A stretch of DNA of 64,000 nt from Mycolicibacterium diernhoferi. GTDB lineage: Bacteria > Actinomycetota > Actinomycetes > Mycobacteriales > Mycobacteriaceae. Below are positions 25,330 to 34,817 of this stretch, in pieces. The stretch is from contig NZ_CP080332.1 of assembly GCF_019456655.1 (NCBI RefSeq), positions 4,774,001-4,838,000 on the forward strand. Reading direction: 5' to 3'. The notes below the pieces were generated by a model. It did not search any database and was not told the origin of the DNA. It was given only the letters and a program-made list of their open reading frames with translations. Position 1 is the stretch's first letter, and each line of letters opens with the position of its first letter. The position numbers and the translations under genes were made by a program.

Positions 25330-28300
25330 TCAGAAGACCGGTTGCGCGATCTGAATCCACACCCCCCTACCCTTTTCGATCAATACACCGCGCCCGGGTG
25401 GGAAGTCGTGTCGGCGGATGATGCCGATCGGGGTGTTGAGCAGTGAATCCGATTCCACCCCGTTGGGCGACAACAGCACGCCACGGCGAGCCGATTTGAA
25501 CGGCTGTGCCAGAGTCCACGCCTGACCCCAGGTGGACACCTCGGCTTCACCGACCACGAACGCCGATGTCCCCGAGAGGGATTTGATCAGGTTCGCCAGG
25601 TCAGTTTCCGCCTCGCCGTTGGTGAACTCGGTGACCGACTCGATGACGACCATCAGATTGTCGACGCCGAGTTCGGCCGCCGAGGACAACCGGCTCACCA
25701 TGTCCATCACCGCAGGCCCGCCCACCGCGCTATCGGTGAAGACCTCTTGCTTTCCGATGGCCGAATGCAGTGGCGCGAGGTGCACGATCCGCATACCCGG
25801 ATTGGCGCGCCGGACGGCCTGAGCCAGAGTCACCAACGCGGTGGTGCGGCCGCTGCCGGGCGGTCCCGTGAGCATCAGCAGACCTTCGGGCAGGATCCCG
25901 ACCGGCGCCAGTGTCTCGTCGGCGAGACCGATCACCGGTGCAGCACCCACCGTGGTCGGGAGTGTGTCCAGCGAGATGTGCTCCGCCAGCCGCAGTACGG
26001 CGTCGGGTTCCGGAAAACCGTTGCCGCGCATCCGGTCCGCCAGGCTCTCGATCGCTCGGGCCTGTCCCGCCACGCTGTCGTCGCCGCCCAGAACCGCGAC
26101 CTGGACCTCGTCGCCGGCGATGATGCCGCGGCCGGGTGGGGAGTTCACCGACAGGATGTCGTGCGGTTCCCCGACGAGCATGTAGTCATCATCGGAGGCC
26201 AGCCGAAGCGTCAGCCGCCTCTGCATCATCGACATCAAAGACGTCGACAGCGCACCGGGACGGTCGCCGGTGATGATCACGTGGACTCCCAGCCGCCGCC
26301 CGTCGCTGACGATCTGGTTGAACATGGTGAAGTTCGTGGAGTGCCCGACATGTTCGTACGCCTCCCGGAACGCGGCGATGCCGTCGATCAACAGCAATAT
26401 CCGCGGTTCGCTCGGGTTTGCGCTCTGCCGGTACCCGGTCAGGTCCGCGGCGTTGACCCGGGTGAACGTGCGGGAGCGCTCGTCGACTGTCGCCACCAGC
26501 CGGCGCAGCACCCGGCCGATCCGTTCGTCGTCCTCCCCATCGATGATCGCAGCGACGTTGGGCAGCGCCTCCAGCATCAGCAGACTTCCCGACGAGAAGT
26601 CGAACCCATATATATGGGTCGGTCCGTCGCTTGCCATTGCCGCCGAGATCGCCAGGCTGCGAAGGGCCGTCGACTTACCGGAGCCACTGGTCCCGATGAT
26701 CACGAGGTTGCCCTGATCCGGCTGATAGGTGGCGGTCGGCTGCAGCTGCTGGGCGGGGCGGTCGAGCCGCCCGATGACAAGGTGCCCGACCGGTGCGGGA
26801 ATCGACTCCAACGCATAGGTGGGATCGAGCGGGGGCAGCCACGGCTTGCGCGGTGTCGTGATGCGCAACTGATCCGAGGCTGACCGAACGTTGGCGACGG
26901 TCCGGGCGATGTCGGTCGGGCCGGACGCCGATCGGCCGGTACCGCTCATCTGCACGTTCCACGGACGGTGCCGTCCGAAGACGAACTCGCGGATGTCGAT
27001 GGGGGCACTCTCGGGTTGGTCCCCGGTCCAGCCACCCACATATCCGGCCTGGAACGTGGTGAGTCGTCCAGGTCCGGTCTTGGCGACCGCCCGGCCCGGA
27101 ATCTCCGGGGGGAAGTGCGCGGCCATCGGATCACCGACGACATCAACCGAGTCGTCGACATCGTTGAGTCGCAGCGCGATCCGCAGGTTGGTGTTGGCTC
27201 GGAGATTGTCCTTGATGACGCCGGCCGGCCGCTGCGTGGCCAGGATCAGGTGCAAACCCAGTGACCGGCCACGTTGCGCCACGTCGATCACACCGTCCAC
27301 GAACTCCGGAACCTCACCGGCCAGTGCCGCGAACTCGTCGACGATGATCACCAGCGCCGGCGGGGTATCCGGGTCCCCGGTTTGCTCCAGGGACACAAGG
27401 TCCTTCGCTCGCTTGAGATTCAGCAGTTCTTCTCGTCGGCGGATCTCGGCCCCCAGTGAGGTCAGTGCCCGACGGACGAGGTGCGGCGACAGGTCCGTGA
27501 CCAGGCCCACGGTGTGCGGTAGTTGTGCACATTCGGCGAAGGCCGTGCCGCCCTTGTAATCGACGAGCAGAAAGGTCAGCCGGTCGGGGCTGTTGGCGGT
27601 GGCCATACCCAACATCCAGGTCTGCAGAAACTCGCTCTTACCGGATCCGGTGGTGCCACCCACCAGCGCGTGGGGTCCGTGTTCGCGAAGGTCGAGATAG
27701 AAGTCCTGTACGCCGGTCGAGCCGACCAATGCCCCCAGCGCGGCCGGTTTGCGCGATGGCTTCTTCACCGACCCGTCGCGCGGAATGACCGAGTCGTTGG
27801 AAATCCACAGCCGGGCGACAGCGGCTGGTTCAGAGGCGATCTCGGTTCCCGACAGACTCAGATAGGACACCGACCGCGGTAGGTCCGTGTCGTCCTCGAC
27901 GGCGGCACCCACGTCGACGACCGGGGCCAGCAGCAGGGCGACCTGCCGTGCGTCGGGCACATCGATCGCATCACAGGCGACCGGATAACTGTGCCGCCCG
28001 TGCCGCACCTCTCCGACGGTGGAACCCGACTGGGTATTTTCGATCAGTACGAAAGTGCGGCAGGCAGCGGGCAGGCTCGTCAACTGTGTCGCCACCCAGA
28101 TCACGTGCACGCTCACCGTTGCGCCCCGCTCTGCCAGTCGGGTCAACCGCGACCGATCGATCGGTGCGGTGTCGTCGACCAGCACGATGACTGCGGGCAA
28201 TGTCAGCGCCGCGCGGGTCTCCGCGCCGGTGTCTCCGCCCGGGATCGAGCCGAATGTGGCTGCCTGACCGGAGGTTTTGTCCCCGGTGCGCGCTTTGACC

Positions 28301-29763
28301 AGATCTTCCAGCCGGGAGAGCAGCGCGATACCACCATTGGGACTGTCCGTGAGGTGGTTACCGGACAGCGGGCTGTACACCGATCCGGCGTGCGGCAGCC
28401 ACTCCAGCCACTCCCATGATGACCGCGAGTGTTGTGAGGCGAAAGCGGTGATGGTCAGCTCGGCCGGCGAATGAAGTGCGATCAGCTGCATGATGATGCC
28501 GCGGGCCACACCGTCGACGACGCCCCGAGGACCGCACACTCCGAACGCCCCGCATTCCCGCAGATCGGCGACCACGGGCACATCACTGACCTGAGCGAAA
28601 TCGTCGCGCAGTTGCGTCAATTGCTGCAGGTACTTTGTTTCGGCATCGTTGTCTCGGGACATCTCGATGTGGCATCTCGATGGTGCGTCCCCGAGTCCTA
28701 TACGCACCTTGAGAAATTCAGGGCTCTCCGGCCGGTGTGTCCAAAGCAAGGGGCCGAGCCGGTGAATCGCCTCGACCACCTCCGCCAACGCCGGGGTCTC
28801 TGTCCGCCGTACTGCTCGCTCCACCTGCTGTGCGGCGGTCAGATCGGCGGCGAGCTGGCGCTGCGCCTCGGCGAAGCGCTGAACGTCGCTCTCGTACTTC
28901 TTTTTCGCCTGATACTTGCTGTCGAAGTACATACCGAGCATCAGCAACGGGCTCAAGGCGATGAACACCACGGACAGCAGGCTGCGGGTGACCGCGAACA
29001 TCACCAATCCGAGCACGAGCGGAAGCAGCATCGACACGATCGGAAAGTGCGCGGGCTGCAACGGTTGTGGCGGCTTCGGAGCAGCGAAGACCGTCTTCTC
29101 GGATCGCGCCACCACCCTGGGCGATCTGTTGAACTCGATCGCCACGCTGTCGGCCTGCACGGCACCCGGGCGGACCGTGTGCAGGATCGCCACCGAGGTG
29201 CCGGCCAACTGGACCACATCGGAGGACCCCACGACCGCCCGCTGCACGGGCTGGCCACCGATCAGCACACCGGTCGGGCCGGCGAGGTTCGCGATCTCGA
29301 TGCTCTCGCCGACGGTGACGGCGGCATGCACTTCGGCAACGCCGTGATCGTGCAGTTGCACTTCACTGCGCAATCCGCGACCGATGACGGAATTACCAGG
29401 TGCCAAGGGGAACTCGCGGCCGATGTCCGGCCCGTCCAGCACCCGCAGAACGGCAACCGAGCGCCCCCGACGAGACCGTGGCACCCCGGCCGGCGCGCTG
29501 GCGATACTGACCGTCGATCCGGACCTCATCCCCGATTCGATGAGGCTGCGCCCCGGGTCCAGGACCTTCCCCTGTACCCCGTTGTCGAAGGCGGACTGCT
29601 CGAGTTTGAGGGTCAGGCTGCCCTGCACCCGGGCCGGGCGGTAGTCCGGATCGCCGGTCGCCAACGCCGTCGCAAGGTCCGATACCGAAGCGGTGGCATC
29701 CGCGGTGACCGCGACCTGCGCTCGACTGCCATCATCGCGACGCAAGATGAATTTCAGTTGCAC
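25330..29763 (-). CDS. EccC/EssC-type T7SS ATPase with N-terminal ubiquitin-like and FHA-like domains
   Basis: 1477 residues from GTG 29763, which overlaps the upstream stop by a base. Residues 1-92 look like a YukD/ubiquitin-like fold. Residues 105-190 are an FHA-like domain (IGRG and EVHAAV kept, but the phosphothreonine-contacting Ser of SxxH is Ala). Two helices lie at about 240-280. Three FtsK/SpoIIIE modules follow: Walker A GTTGSGKSE (about 704) with LLVDYKGG; GTSGSGKST (about 1024); and a weaker GPPGSGRTT (about 1301). This order (FHA, two helices, three ATPases) is that of Firmicutes EssC more than of mycobacterial EccC. It powers export of WXG100 substrates and is the hallmark gene of the block. 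Confidence 0.93.
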   Translation of the reverse strand: MQLKFILRRDDGSRAQVAVTADATASVSDLATALATGDPDYRPARVQGSLTLKLEQSAFDNGVQGKVLDPGRSLIESGMRSGSTVSIASAPAGVPRSRRGRSVAVLRVLDGPDIGREFPLAPGNSVIGRGLRSEVQLHDHGVAEVHAAVTVGESIEIANLAGPTGVLIGGQPVQRAVVGSSDVVQLAGTSVAILHTVRPGAVQADSVAIEFNRSPRVVARSEKTVFAAPKPPQPLQPAHFPIVSMLLPLVLGLVMFAVTRSLLSVVFIALSPLLMLGMYFDSKYQAKKKYESDVQRFAEAQRQLAADLTAAQQVERAVRRTETPALAEVVEAIHRLGPLLWTHRPESPEFLKVRIGLGDAPSRCHIEMSRDNDAETKYLQQLTQLRDDFAQVSDVPVVADLRECGAFGVCGPRGVVDGVARGIIMQLIALHSPAELTITAFASQHSRSSWEWLEWLPHAGSVYSPLSGNHLTDSPNGGIALLSRLEDLVKARTGDKTSGQAATFGSIPGGDTGAETRAALTLPAVIVLVDDTAPIDRSRLTRLAERGATVSVHVIWVATQLTSLPAACRTFVLIENTQSGSTVGEVRHGRHSYPVACDAIDVPDARQVALLLAPVVDVGAAVEDDTDLPRSVSYLSLSGTEIASEPAAVARLWISNDSVIPRDGSVKKPSRKPAALGALVGSTGVQDFYLDLREHGPHALVGGTTGSGKSEFLQTWMLGMATANSPDRLTFLLVDYKGGTAFAECAQLPHTVGLVTDLSPHLVRRALTSLGAEIRRREELLNLKRAKDLVSLEQTGDPDTPPALVIIVDEFAALAGEVPEFVDGVIDVAQRGRSLGLHLILATQRPAGVIKDNLRANTNLRIALRLNDVDDSVDVVGDPMAAHFPPEIPGRAVAKTGPGRLTTFQAGYVGGWTGDQPESAPIDIREFVFGRHRPWNVQMSGTGRSASGPTDIARTVANVRSASDQLRITTPRKPWLPPLDPTYALESIPAPVGHLVIGRLDRPAQQLQPTATYQPDQGNLVIIGTSGSGKSTALRSLAISAAMASDGPTHIYGFDFSSGSLLMLEALPNVAAIIDGEDDERIGRVLRRLVATVDERSRTFTRVNAADLTGYRQSANPSEPRILLLIDGIAAFREAYEHVGHSTNFTMFNQIVSDGRRLGVHVIITGDRPGALSTSLMSMMQRRLTLRLASDDDYMLVGEPHDILSVNSPPGRGIIAGDEVQVAVLGGDDSVAGQARAIESLADRMRGNGFPEPDAVLRLAEHISLDTLPTTVGAAPVIGLADETLAPVGILPEGLLMLTGPPGSGRTTALVTLAQAVRRANPGMRIVHLAPLHSAIGKQEVFTDSAVGGPAVMDMVSRLSSAAELGVDNLMVVIESVTEFTNGEAETDLANLIKSLSGTSAFVVGEAEVSTWGQAWTLAQPFKSARRGVLLSPNGVESDSLLNTPIGIIRRHDFPPGRGVLIEKGRGVWIQIAQPVF

Positions 29764-30449
29764 TACCGGTGCCCCGTCGCATTAACCGGCAGTGGCGCGG
29801 CCACCCTGTTCAATCCGCGGTCCGGCGATCGGCGGAACACCGGATCTTGCTTTTTCCCAAGTGGATTGGCCCCCTGCACGACGTCGATCATGATGAGTCC
29901 GGAAACCTTGTCGTGCAATCCGGGGTGCGGTGTCTCATTCATGATGACCGGTATGGCGGCCAACCCCGCGGTGGCCCCGAAGACACCGCTGCGGGTCATG
30001 CACGCAGCCAGGCCGGGCGGACGGTTGTCCGACGCGCGGATCAATCGCAGGCCGAGCATGGACCTCCCGAACGTCAATCCGGTGTAGCCCTGCCAGATCT
30101 GCATCCACAACCAGACCGCGGCGAACGCCACCGGCAGCACGACGTAGACGATCTCGGCGACCCCCAGTACCGCGGCCGCGATCGCCAATGGGAGTGCCGG
30201 ACTGAACATCACCGCCAGGTCCATCAGGTAGCACGCGCACCGGACCCCACGGCCGGCACCCACGATCTGATCCGTCGGCGCCGCCGGCACTGCCGGGGCA
30301 CTCGGAACCGGAGCGGCCGGCCGCGGGGGTTGCTGTCCGCGGTTGGGCACCGACCGTCCACATGAACCGCAGAACGGTGCGCCCACGTGCAGGGGCGACC
30401 CACAGTGGCGGCAGGTGCCGTCACTGTTAACCGCTGACCCGTGCATCAT
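29763..30449 (-). CDS. RDD-family membrane protein with N-terminal zinc ribbon
   Basis: 228 residues from ATG 30449 (or 30446). Residues 13-32 form a double CxxC ribbon (CRHCGSPL...CGSCG). A Pro/Ala linker precedes an RDD domain with RGVRCACYLMDLAVM, GLTFGRSMLGLRLI and LHDKVSG, spanning three or four helices. RDD proteins are transport-associated membrane proteins of poorly known role. This is the first gene of the secretion operon and is translationally coupled to the ATPase. It may be a structural partner of the channel, since no EccD-like protein is present; that is inference. Confidence 0.82.
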   Translation of the reverse strand: MMHGSAVNSDGTCRHCGSPLHVGAPFCGSCGRSVPNRGQQPPRPAAPVPSAPAVPAAPTDQIVGAGRGVRCACYLMDLAVMFSPALPLAIAAAVLGVAEIVYVVLPVAFAAVWLWMQIWQGYTGLTFGRSMLGLRLIRASDNRPPGLAACMTRSGVFGATAGLAAIPVIMNETPHPGLHDKVSGLIMIDVVQGANPLGKKQDPVFRRSPDRGLNRVAAPLPVNATGHR

Positions 30450-30790
30450 GTTTGCCCCATTCGCTCTTGACGTACTGGACCCTACAAAACGCTGATGCTG
30501 ATCGGCGTGGTTTGTTCGTACGACATTGCCATTTCAATCAGCGGTTCGCTCGGCCGAATAGACACCGAAGTACCCTCGCCGAGATTTTGCGAAGCCATCG
30601 AAGCCGGCACGCAGTCCTGCGCAAGTCACCGTGTCCGCCGAACGGATGATTGACGCATACGCAACTTCGCTATCACAATCCACAGGCCTGTTTCATATGG
30701 GCAATTCGAGACACCTGTGTCGCGCAGCCCACCGACCACCTCGCGCAAAGGAAGGCCCGATGTTCGCAGCACACGAGGCCGACCACCGCC
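30450..30790 (+). other. Divergent intergenic region upstream of the secretion operon
   Basis: About 340 bases with the start of the RDD-EccC operon on the left and a DUF4190 gene on the right. The AT-rich part (30470-30560) contains the palindrome TTCGTACGA at 30515-30523. The frame open from 30650 is in phase with the next gene, but I see no ribosome site before GTG 30791. No RNA gene or repeat recognised. Confidence 0.4.
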
Positions 30791-31162
30791 GTGTCTGACG
30801 GACAACAACTGCGGCCGAGCAGGTTCGCCGCAGGACACACAGTGGGCGGGTCGCCCGCCCCCACAACCGCCACCCTGCCGCCTGCACGACCGATTCACGT
30901 GCCGACTACAGCGGCATCAATTTCGTTCACAGCCACTCCGCAGGGGACCAACCGACTGGCTGTCATGTCGTTCGTCCTCGTGGTGGCGCTGGGGCCGCTG
31001 ACCGCGCCGGCCGGCGTTCCACTCGCGCTCGTGGCGCAACGGCAGTGCGAGCGCACCGGTGAGCGCGGAACCGGCCTCGCCAAGGCCACGATGTTCATCG
31101 GAATTGCCTATCTCGTCCTGGCCGTCGCGGTCGTACTGCTCGGTCTGCTCACGAATGGCTAG
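30791..31162 (+). CDS. DUF4190-like membrane protein with N-terminal PSRFAAGHTVGG motif
   Basis: 123 residues from GTG 30791; the longer frame to 30650 has no homology. Residues 6-19 carry LRPSRFAAGHTVGG. A short Pro/Thr-rich stretch leads to a two-helix DUF4190 unit (NRLAVMSFVLVVALGP ... ALVAQRQCERTGERGTGLAKATMFIGIAYL). Third and shortest paralogue of this family in the block. Transcribed divergently from the secretion operon, so it could share its regulation. Confidence 0.75.
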   Translation: MSDGQQLRPSRFAAGHTVGGSPAPTTATLPPARPIHVPTTAASISFTATPQGTNRLAVMSFVLVVALGPLTAPAGVPLALVAQRQCERTGERGTGLAKATMFIGIAYLVLAVAVVLLGLLTNG

Positions 31163-31412
31163 TTGATTGCGGAGCTCCCACGACGCCTGTCGTCCGGACG
31201 TCCGACGACACCGCATCCCCACCCGTGCGATGGTTTCCTCAAGCATTAGCTACAGCTTCGTCATCGCGGGTACTCCATCATTCTGTTTTAGCGCCCGTCG
31301 CTGTCACATTTGCGGTACCGTCGGCCCGATCGAAGCACGTAACGGGAATCGCGGATCCGAAACAATCGGCATGCCCGCGTGCGTGCTCGGAATTAGCTAG
31401 GGGGACACCTAG

Positions 31413-33758
31413 ATGCAACTCGTCCTTGGCGTGGCCGTGGCGGACTCCGTCGCGCGCCTCGCCCTCGTGGATGCGTCCAACCCTGCGTCCGTGCTCGACC
31501 GGTTCGAAGTCCGTCTCGCCGACGGGACCACCCGCAGCCTGGTGCGTACCATCGTCGACACCGAACACTCGCTGGCCGCAGACCAGCATTACCTGTCGGC
31601 CATCAATGTCTGCTCGGCAGACAAGGCTGAGGCGAACACACTGCGCAACTCCCTGGCCGGCGAGGGTGTCAACAATGTGACGGTCGTGTCGGCGGCCGAC
31701 GCGGCCACGGCCTTCGTTCGCACCACCGCGGGGAGCGCCGGAGAACAGACATCGGCGCTGCTATTGGTCGACGCGGAGACAGCAGCGCTGTCTGTCGTCG
31801 GCGCCGATGACGCGCATACCAGTTTGATCGACGCCGAGCAGTTGGCGTCGTCCGGTTCCGAGTCGGCCTGCACTGCGATGCTTGAGCGCCTGCGTGAAGA
31901 AACCGGTGGGGCACAGACACTTTATGTGCTCAGCACTTCGGAGGACTCCGCCGCGCTGACCGATCGACTCAGCCCGGAATCGCCCATACCGGTGCATCTG
32001 GCGGAGGAGCCGGCGTACGTCCTTGCGCGTGGCGCGGCGTCTGCGTCGGCGATGCCGACGACATCGATCCCGGCCGCCCACCCGTCGCAGTACGCCACGT
32101 CCGCCGGCCCGGTGATCGGCGAGCATCTCGCGTACTCGCTCGCCGAGGACAGCGGGTCCATCCCCATCGCAGAGTACGAGGACAGTGGGCCACTCCAGGC
32201 GCCGATGCCGCCGCTGAGCAACGTGCCCTCGCCGGCCAGCTATGCCGACGATCCCAGGGAGATGGACGTGCCGGTCGCCGCCGGCCGCCCCCGAGTGTTG
32301 CTGCTGGGCAGCACCATCGCGGCCGTTGTGGTGGTGGGATTCGCCGCGCTCGCGGTCGGGGTGGCGATCAACATCAAGCCGGTGGTGAGCCAGCAGGCCG
32401 TGCGCGATTACGAAGCGGTCCCCGGCAAGTACCTGCCGCCGATGCCCGGTCAGGGCGTGGAGCCGGTCAAGGATGTGGCCGCCTACAGCGTACCGGTGGT
32501 GCCAGTGTCCGCGGCGCCGACGCCGGAGACTCCCGCGGTGTACACGCGGGGCAACCGTGGAGGGTCGGGCTCCTACTCGACGAGCGCGGGTAGGACCGGT
32601 GGTGCACCTGCAGTCGTCGGTGGCGGGGCTGCACCGCCCGCCCCCGGTGGCCCTACACCGGCGGGCAGCGCTGCCGGGGGATTCAGGTTGAGTGACTTCA
32701 TGCCCGAGCTCCCGGACGTGGTCATCAACTTCCCGGACGGTCAAGGGTGTGACCTGTCGTCCGCACTCTGCATACTCAAAGAGTTCGGCTGCTGGGTGGA
32801 CCGACCCGGCTTCAACGACTGCATGACGAAAGCCATCACCCAGCGTTGGCCCGGGGAAACGAAGCCGGAGCCGACGGACCGCGACTCCCCGACTGTGCCT
32901 GATCCCGACGCGGACGAGCTGCAAGTCGAGGCCGAAGACACCGAACAATCCGAACAGCGACAGAAGAAGACATCGGACGATCCTGGTCAGTCCGAACCTG
33001 CCGAGGAATCCGACAAACCCGCAACCGTGAACGACGGCGATGAGCCAGCCGACACCGCCACCGACGCTGAGGTCGCCGACGACCCGAAGGACGCTCCCGA
33101 CACCGCTGACGCACCCGAGGCACCAGAGGCACCCGAGGGAACCCCGCCGTCCGACGCGCCGGCCGAGACATCTTCGGAACCGGCAACCGAAGGCAGCGGC
33201 CCCACCACGACTCGTACGACAACATCCCCGGCAGCCAAGCCGGACAAGACAACTCCGACGTCGGATGCACCCACGTCGTCTTCGGCGCCGAAGGTGAGCT
33301 CCGCACCCGCCCCGGCGCCCGAGCCGGCCGAGCAAGCACCGCCGGAACCCCGGTCGGCACCGCCTGTGCCTGAGCCCGCTCCGGAACCTGCACCAAAGCC
33401 CGCACCCGCACCGAAGCCTGCTCCGGCACCCGCTCCGGCCCCGGCACCCGCTCCGGCCCCGGCACCCGTTCCCGCGCCGGCCCCGGCGCCCGTGGTCGAA
33501 GCTCCCGCTCCGCCGCCACCACCCCCGGCACCCGCCGTCGTGGAGGCACCTGCACCTGCACCTGCACCTGCACCTGCACCTGCACCTGCACCGGTGGTTA
33601 TACCGGAACCCGTTGCACCGCCGGCAAGTAGCGGAAGCTCAGGCAGCGGCTCCGGATCGTCATCCTCCGGCTCCTCGTCGAGCAATTCGGGGTCCGGATC
33701 ATCCGGTTCGAGCTCGTCCGACTCGGCTCCGGTGACCACCGAAGTGGAGTCACCGTAG
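31413..33758 (+). CDS. Hsp70-like (DUF7159-like) N-domain, one helix, and a long Pro/Ala and Ser-rich extracellular tail
   Basis: 781 residues. Residues 1-215 (MQLVLGVAVADSVARLALVD) resemble the ASKHA-type N-domain of mycobacterial proteins I associate with DUF7159. One helix is at 295-321. Outside, a small domain with four Cys (GCDLSSALC, FGCWVDRPGFNDC, about 448-475) is followed by acidic, then Thr/Pro, then (AP)n and Ser/Gly-rich segments to the end. The tail is long enough to cross the peptidoglycan layer. The (AP)n part includes a perfect hexanucleotide array. It sits 23 nt past a region of intergenic DNA and converges with the response regulator. Role unknown; a wall-spanning anchor or sensor is plausible. 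Confidence 0.75.
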   Translation: MQLVLGVAVADSVARLALVDASNPASVLDRFEVRLADGTTRSLVRTIVDTEHSLAADQHYLSAINVCSADKAEANTLRNSLAGEGVNNVTVVSAADAATAFVRTTAGSAGEQTSALLLVDAETAALSVVGADDAHTSLIDAEQLASSGSESACTAMLERLREETGGAQTLYVLSTSEDSAALTDRLSPESPIPVHLAEEPAYVLARGAASASAMPTTSIPAAHPSQYATSAGPVIGEHLAYSLAEDSGSIPIAEYEDSGPLQAPMPPLSNVPSPASYADDPREMDVPVAAGRPRVLLLGSTIAAVVVVGFAALAVGVAINIKPVVSQQAVRDYEAVPGKYLPPMPGQGVEPVKDVAAYSVPVVPVSAAPTPETPAVYTRGNRGGSGSYSTSAGRTGGAPAVVGGGAAPPAPGGPTPAGSAAGGFRLSDFMPELPDVVINFPDGQGCDLSSALCILKEFGCWVDRPGFNDCMTKAITQRWPGETKPEPTDRDSPTVPDPDADELQVEAEDTEQSEQRQKKTSDDPGQSEPAEESDKPATVNDGDEPADTATDAEVADDPKDAPDTADAPEAPEAPEGTPPSDAPAETSSEPATEGSGPTTTRTTTSPAAKPDKTTPTSDAPTSSSAPKVSSAPAPAPEPAEQAPPEPRSAPPVPEPAPEPAPKPAPAPKPAPAPAPAPAPAPAPAPVPAPAPAPVVEAPAPPPPPPAPAVVEAPAPAPAPAPAPAPAPVVIPEPVAPPASSGSSGSGSGSSSSGSSSSNSGSGSSGSSSSDSAPVTTEVESP
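33551..33592 (+). repeat. Perfect hexanucleotide array, seven copies of TGCACC
   Basis: Seven uninterrupted copies of TGCACC, encoding alternating Ala and Pro within the tail of the preceding protein. Unit length is a multiple of three, so gain or loss of copies would change tail length without shifting frame. Confidence 0.95.
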
Positions 33759-33768
33759 CCGGTTCGCC

Positions 33769-34425
33769 TCAGAGGTCGTCGGGCCCCAGAATGCCGTCTT
33801 CGATGGCCCGAGCCAGCAGGGCAGACTTTGTCGGAGCCGGACGCCCCACGAGGGAGTACTTGGCGCGAGCCCGCTGGAGGTGCGTGCGCACCGTGGTCGG
33901 AGCGATGTAAAGCCTCTTGCCTACCAGCTCTTTGCTCTCGGTCTGAAACCATGCCACCAGCACTTCGCGTTCACGGTCAGACAATTTGACGCGACCTAGC
34001 GTGCTGTCATTGAGCAGCGCCCGACCCATCCTCGGACCGACGTAGGGAGATGAGTTACGCGCGGCGTAGATCGCATCGATCAGGTGCCGCTGGCCTTCCG
34101 ACTTCACCAGATACGTCGCAGCACCGATATCCAGCGAGGTGAGTATTACTTCGTCAGCCGTGAGGTGCGAGTACACAATTACTTTCTGTCCGCCAGCACA
34201 GAATCGACGCAGAGTATCGAAATCCGGCTTCGTACCGCCGAATTGCAGATCCAAGATGACCACATCGACCGACGGCGACACGTCGAGATAATCGTCCGAC
34301 GTGAAAAAGCTACCGGCCACGCGAATCCCGGGATCGGCTTCAGCACACCATGCTTCGATACCGGCGTGCACCACATCGTGGTCATCAATGATCGCCACTG
34401 CGGTCGGCTCGTCACCCAGGATCAT
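33769..34425 (-). CDS. NarL/LuxR-type response regulator, orphan
   Basis: 218 residues. The receiver domain (6-125) has acidic pair Asp14/Asp15, phosphoacceptor Asp59 in ILDLQFGG, and Lys108 in LVKSEG. The LuxR-type helix-turn-helix (about 145-205) starts LSDREREVLVAWFQ and contains APTTVRTHLQRARAKY. No histidine kinase gene is in the window, so the partner is elsewhere, or phosphorylation may come from the Ser/Thr kinases. It is the only obvious DNA-binding regulator in the block. Its gene is divergent from the WXG100 effector gene at 34818. Confidence 0.9.
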   Translation of the reverse strand: MILGDEPTAVAIIDDHDVVHAGIEAWCAEADPGIRVAGSFFTSDDYLDVSPSVDVVILDLQFGGTKPDFDTLRRFCAGGQKVIVYSHLTADEVILTSLDIGAATYLVKSEGQRHLIDAIYAARNSSPYVGPRMGRALLNDSTLGRVKLSDREREVLVAWFQTESKELVGKRLYIAPTTVRTHLQRARAKYSLVGRPAPTKSALLARAIEDGILGPDDL

Positions 34426-34817
34426 CGCCCTGCCCCTATCCGCAGTTTTCGAGATTTGGCAAGATCGTAACTACCGAGCAGTCGACATGCGTAGCTAATG
34501 CCACTCGCGGTTACCGGTCGTCGGCAACTGCACTCAACCTGCCTCAAGACGTAAACCAATGTTTAAGCAGCACAGTTACGCACCTCGTACTCAACTCAGT
34601 TTCTCCCATAGATGAGGAACATTCACAAGCACCTTTCCTTCTAGTCGCCGCAAGCGCACGCCGTCTAAGCAAAATTCATACGTTCGACGTATTGGCAACA
34701 CCCAAACAAGCTGGTTTGTCGGTCATTGGAACGACACCGAAGCGAATGGAAACCTGCTCTGATGGTCGTAGCATCCAATCTGGCCGGTTCTGAGCAGTCA
34801 GTCGAGAGGTAGATGAC
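34426..34817 (+). other. AT-rich divergent intergenic region between the response regulator and the WXG100 effector
   Basis: About 390 bases, the most AT-rich stretch by eye (34540-34740). It contains TTCATACGTTCG at 34675-34686, also found upstream of triad 2. It should hold the promoters of the regulator and of the effector gene set. No coding frame or RNA gene recognised. Confidence 0.45.

Noticed and set aside
25330..29763. FtsK/SpoIIIE ATPase as part of a conjugative element
   Set aside because: No relaxase, integrase or att sites; WXG100 genes and EssC-like domain order point to type VII secretion.
28471..30087. Long plus-strand open frame (538 codons) antisense to the ATPase gene
   Set aside because: Composition follows the GC-rich shadow of the real gene; no ribosome site, no recognisable domain.
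31189..31209. Hairpin GTCGTC...GACGAC after the DUF4190 gene as terminator
   Set aside because: Short six-pair stem, no U tract; too weak to report.
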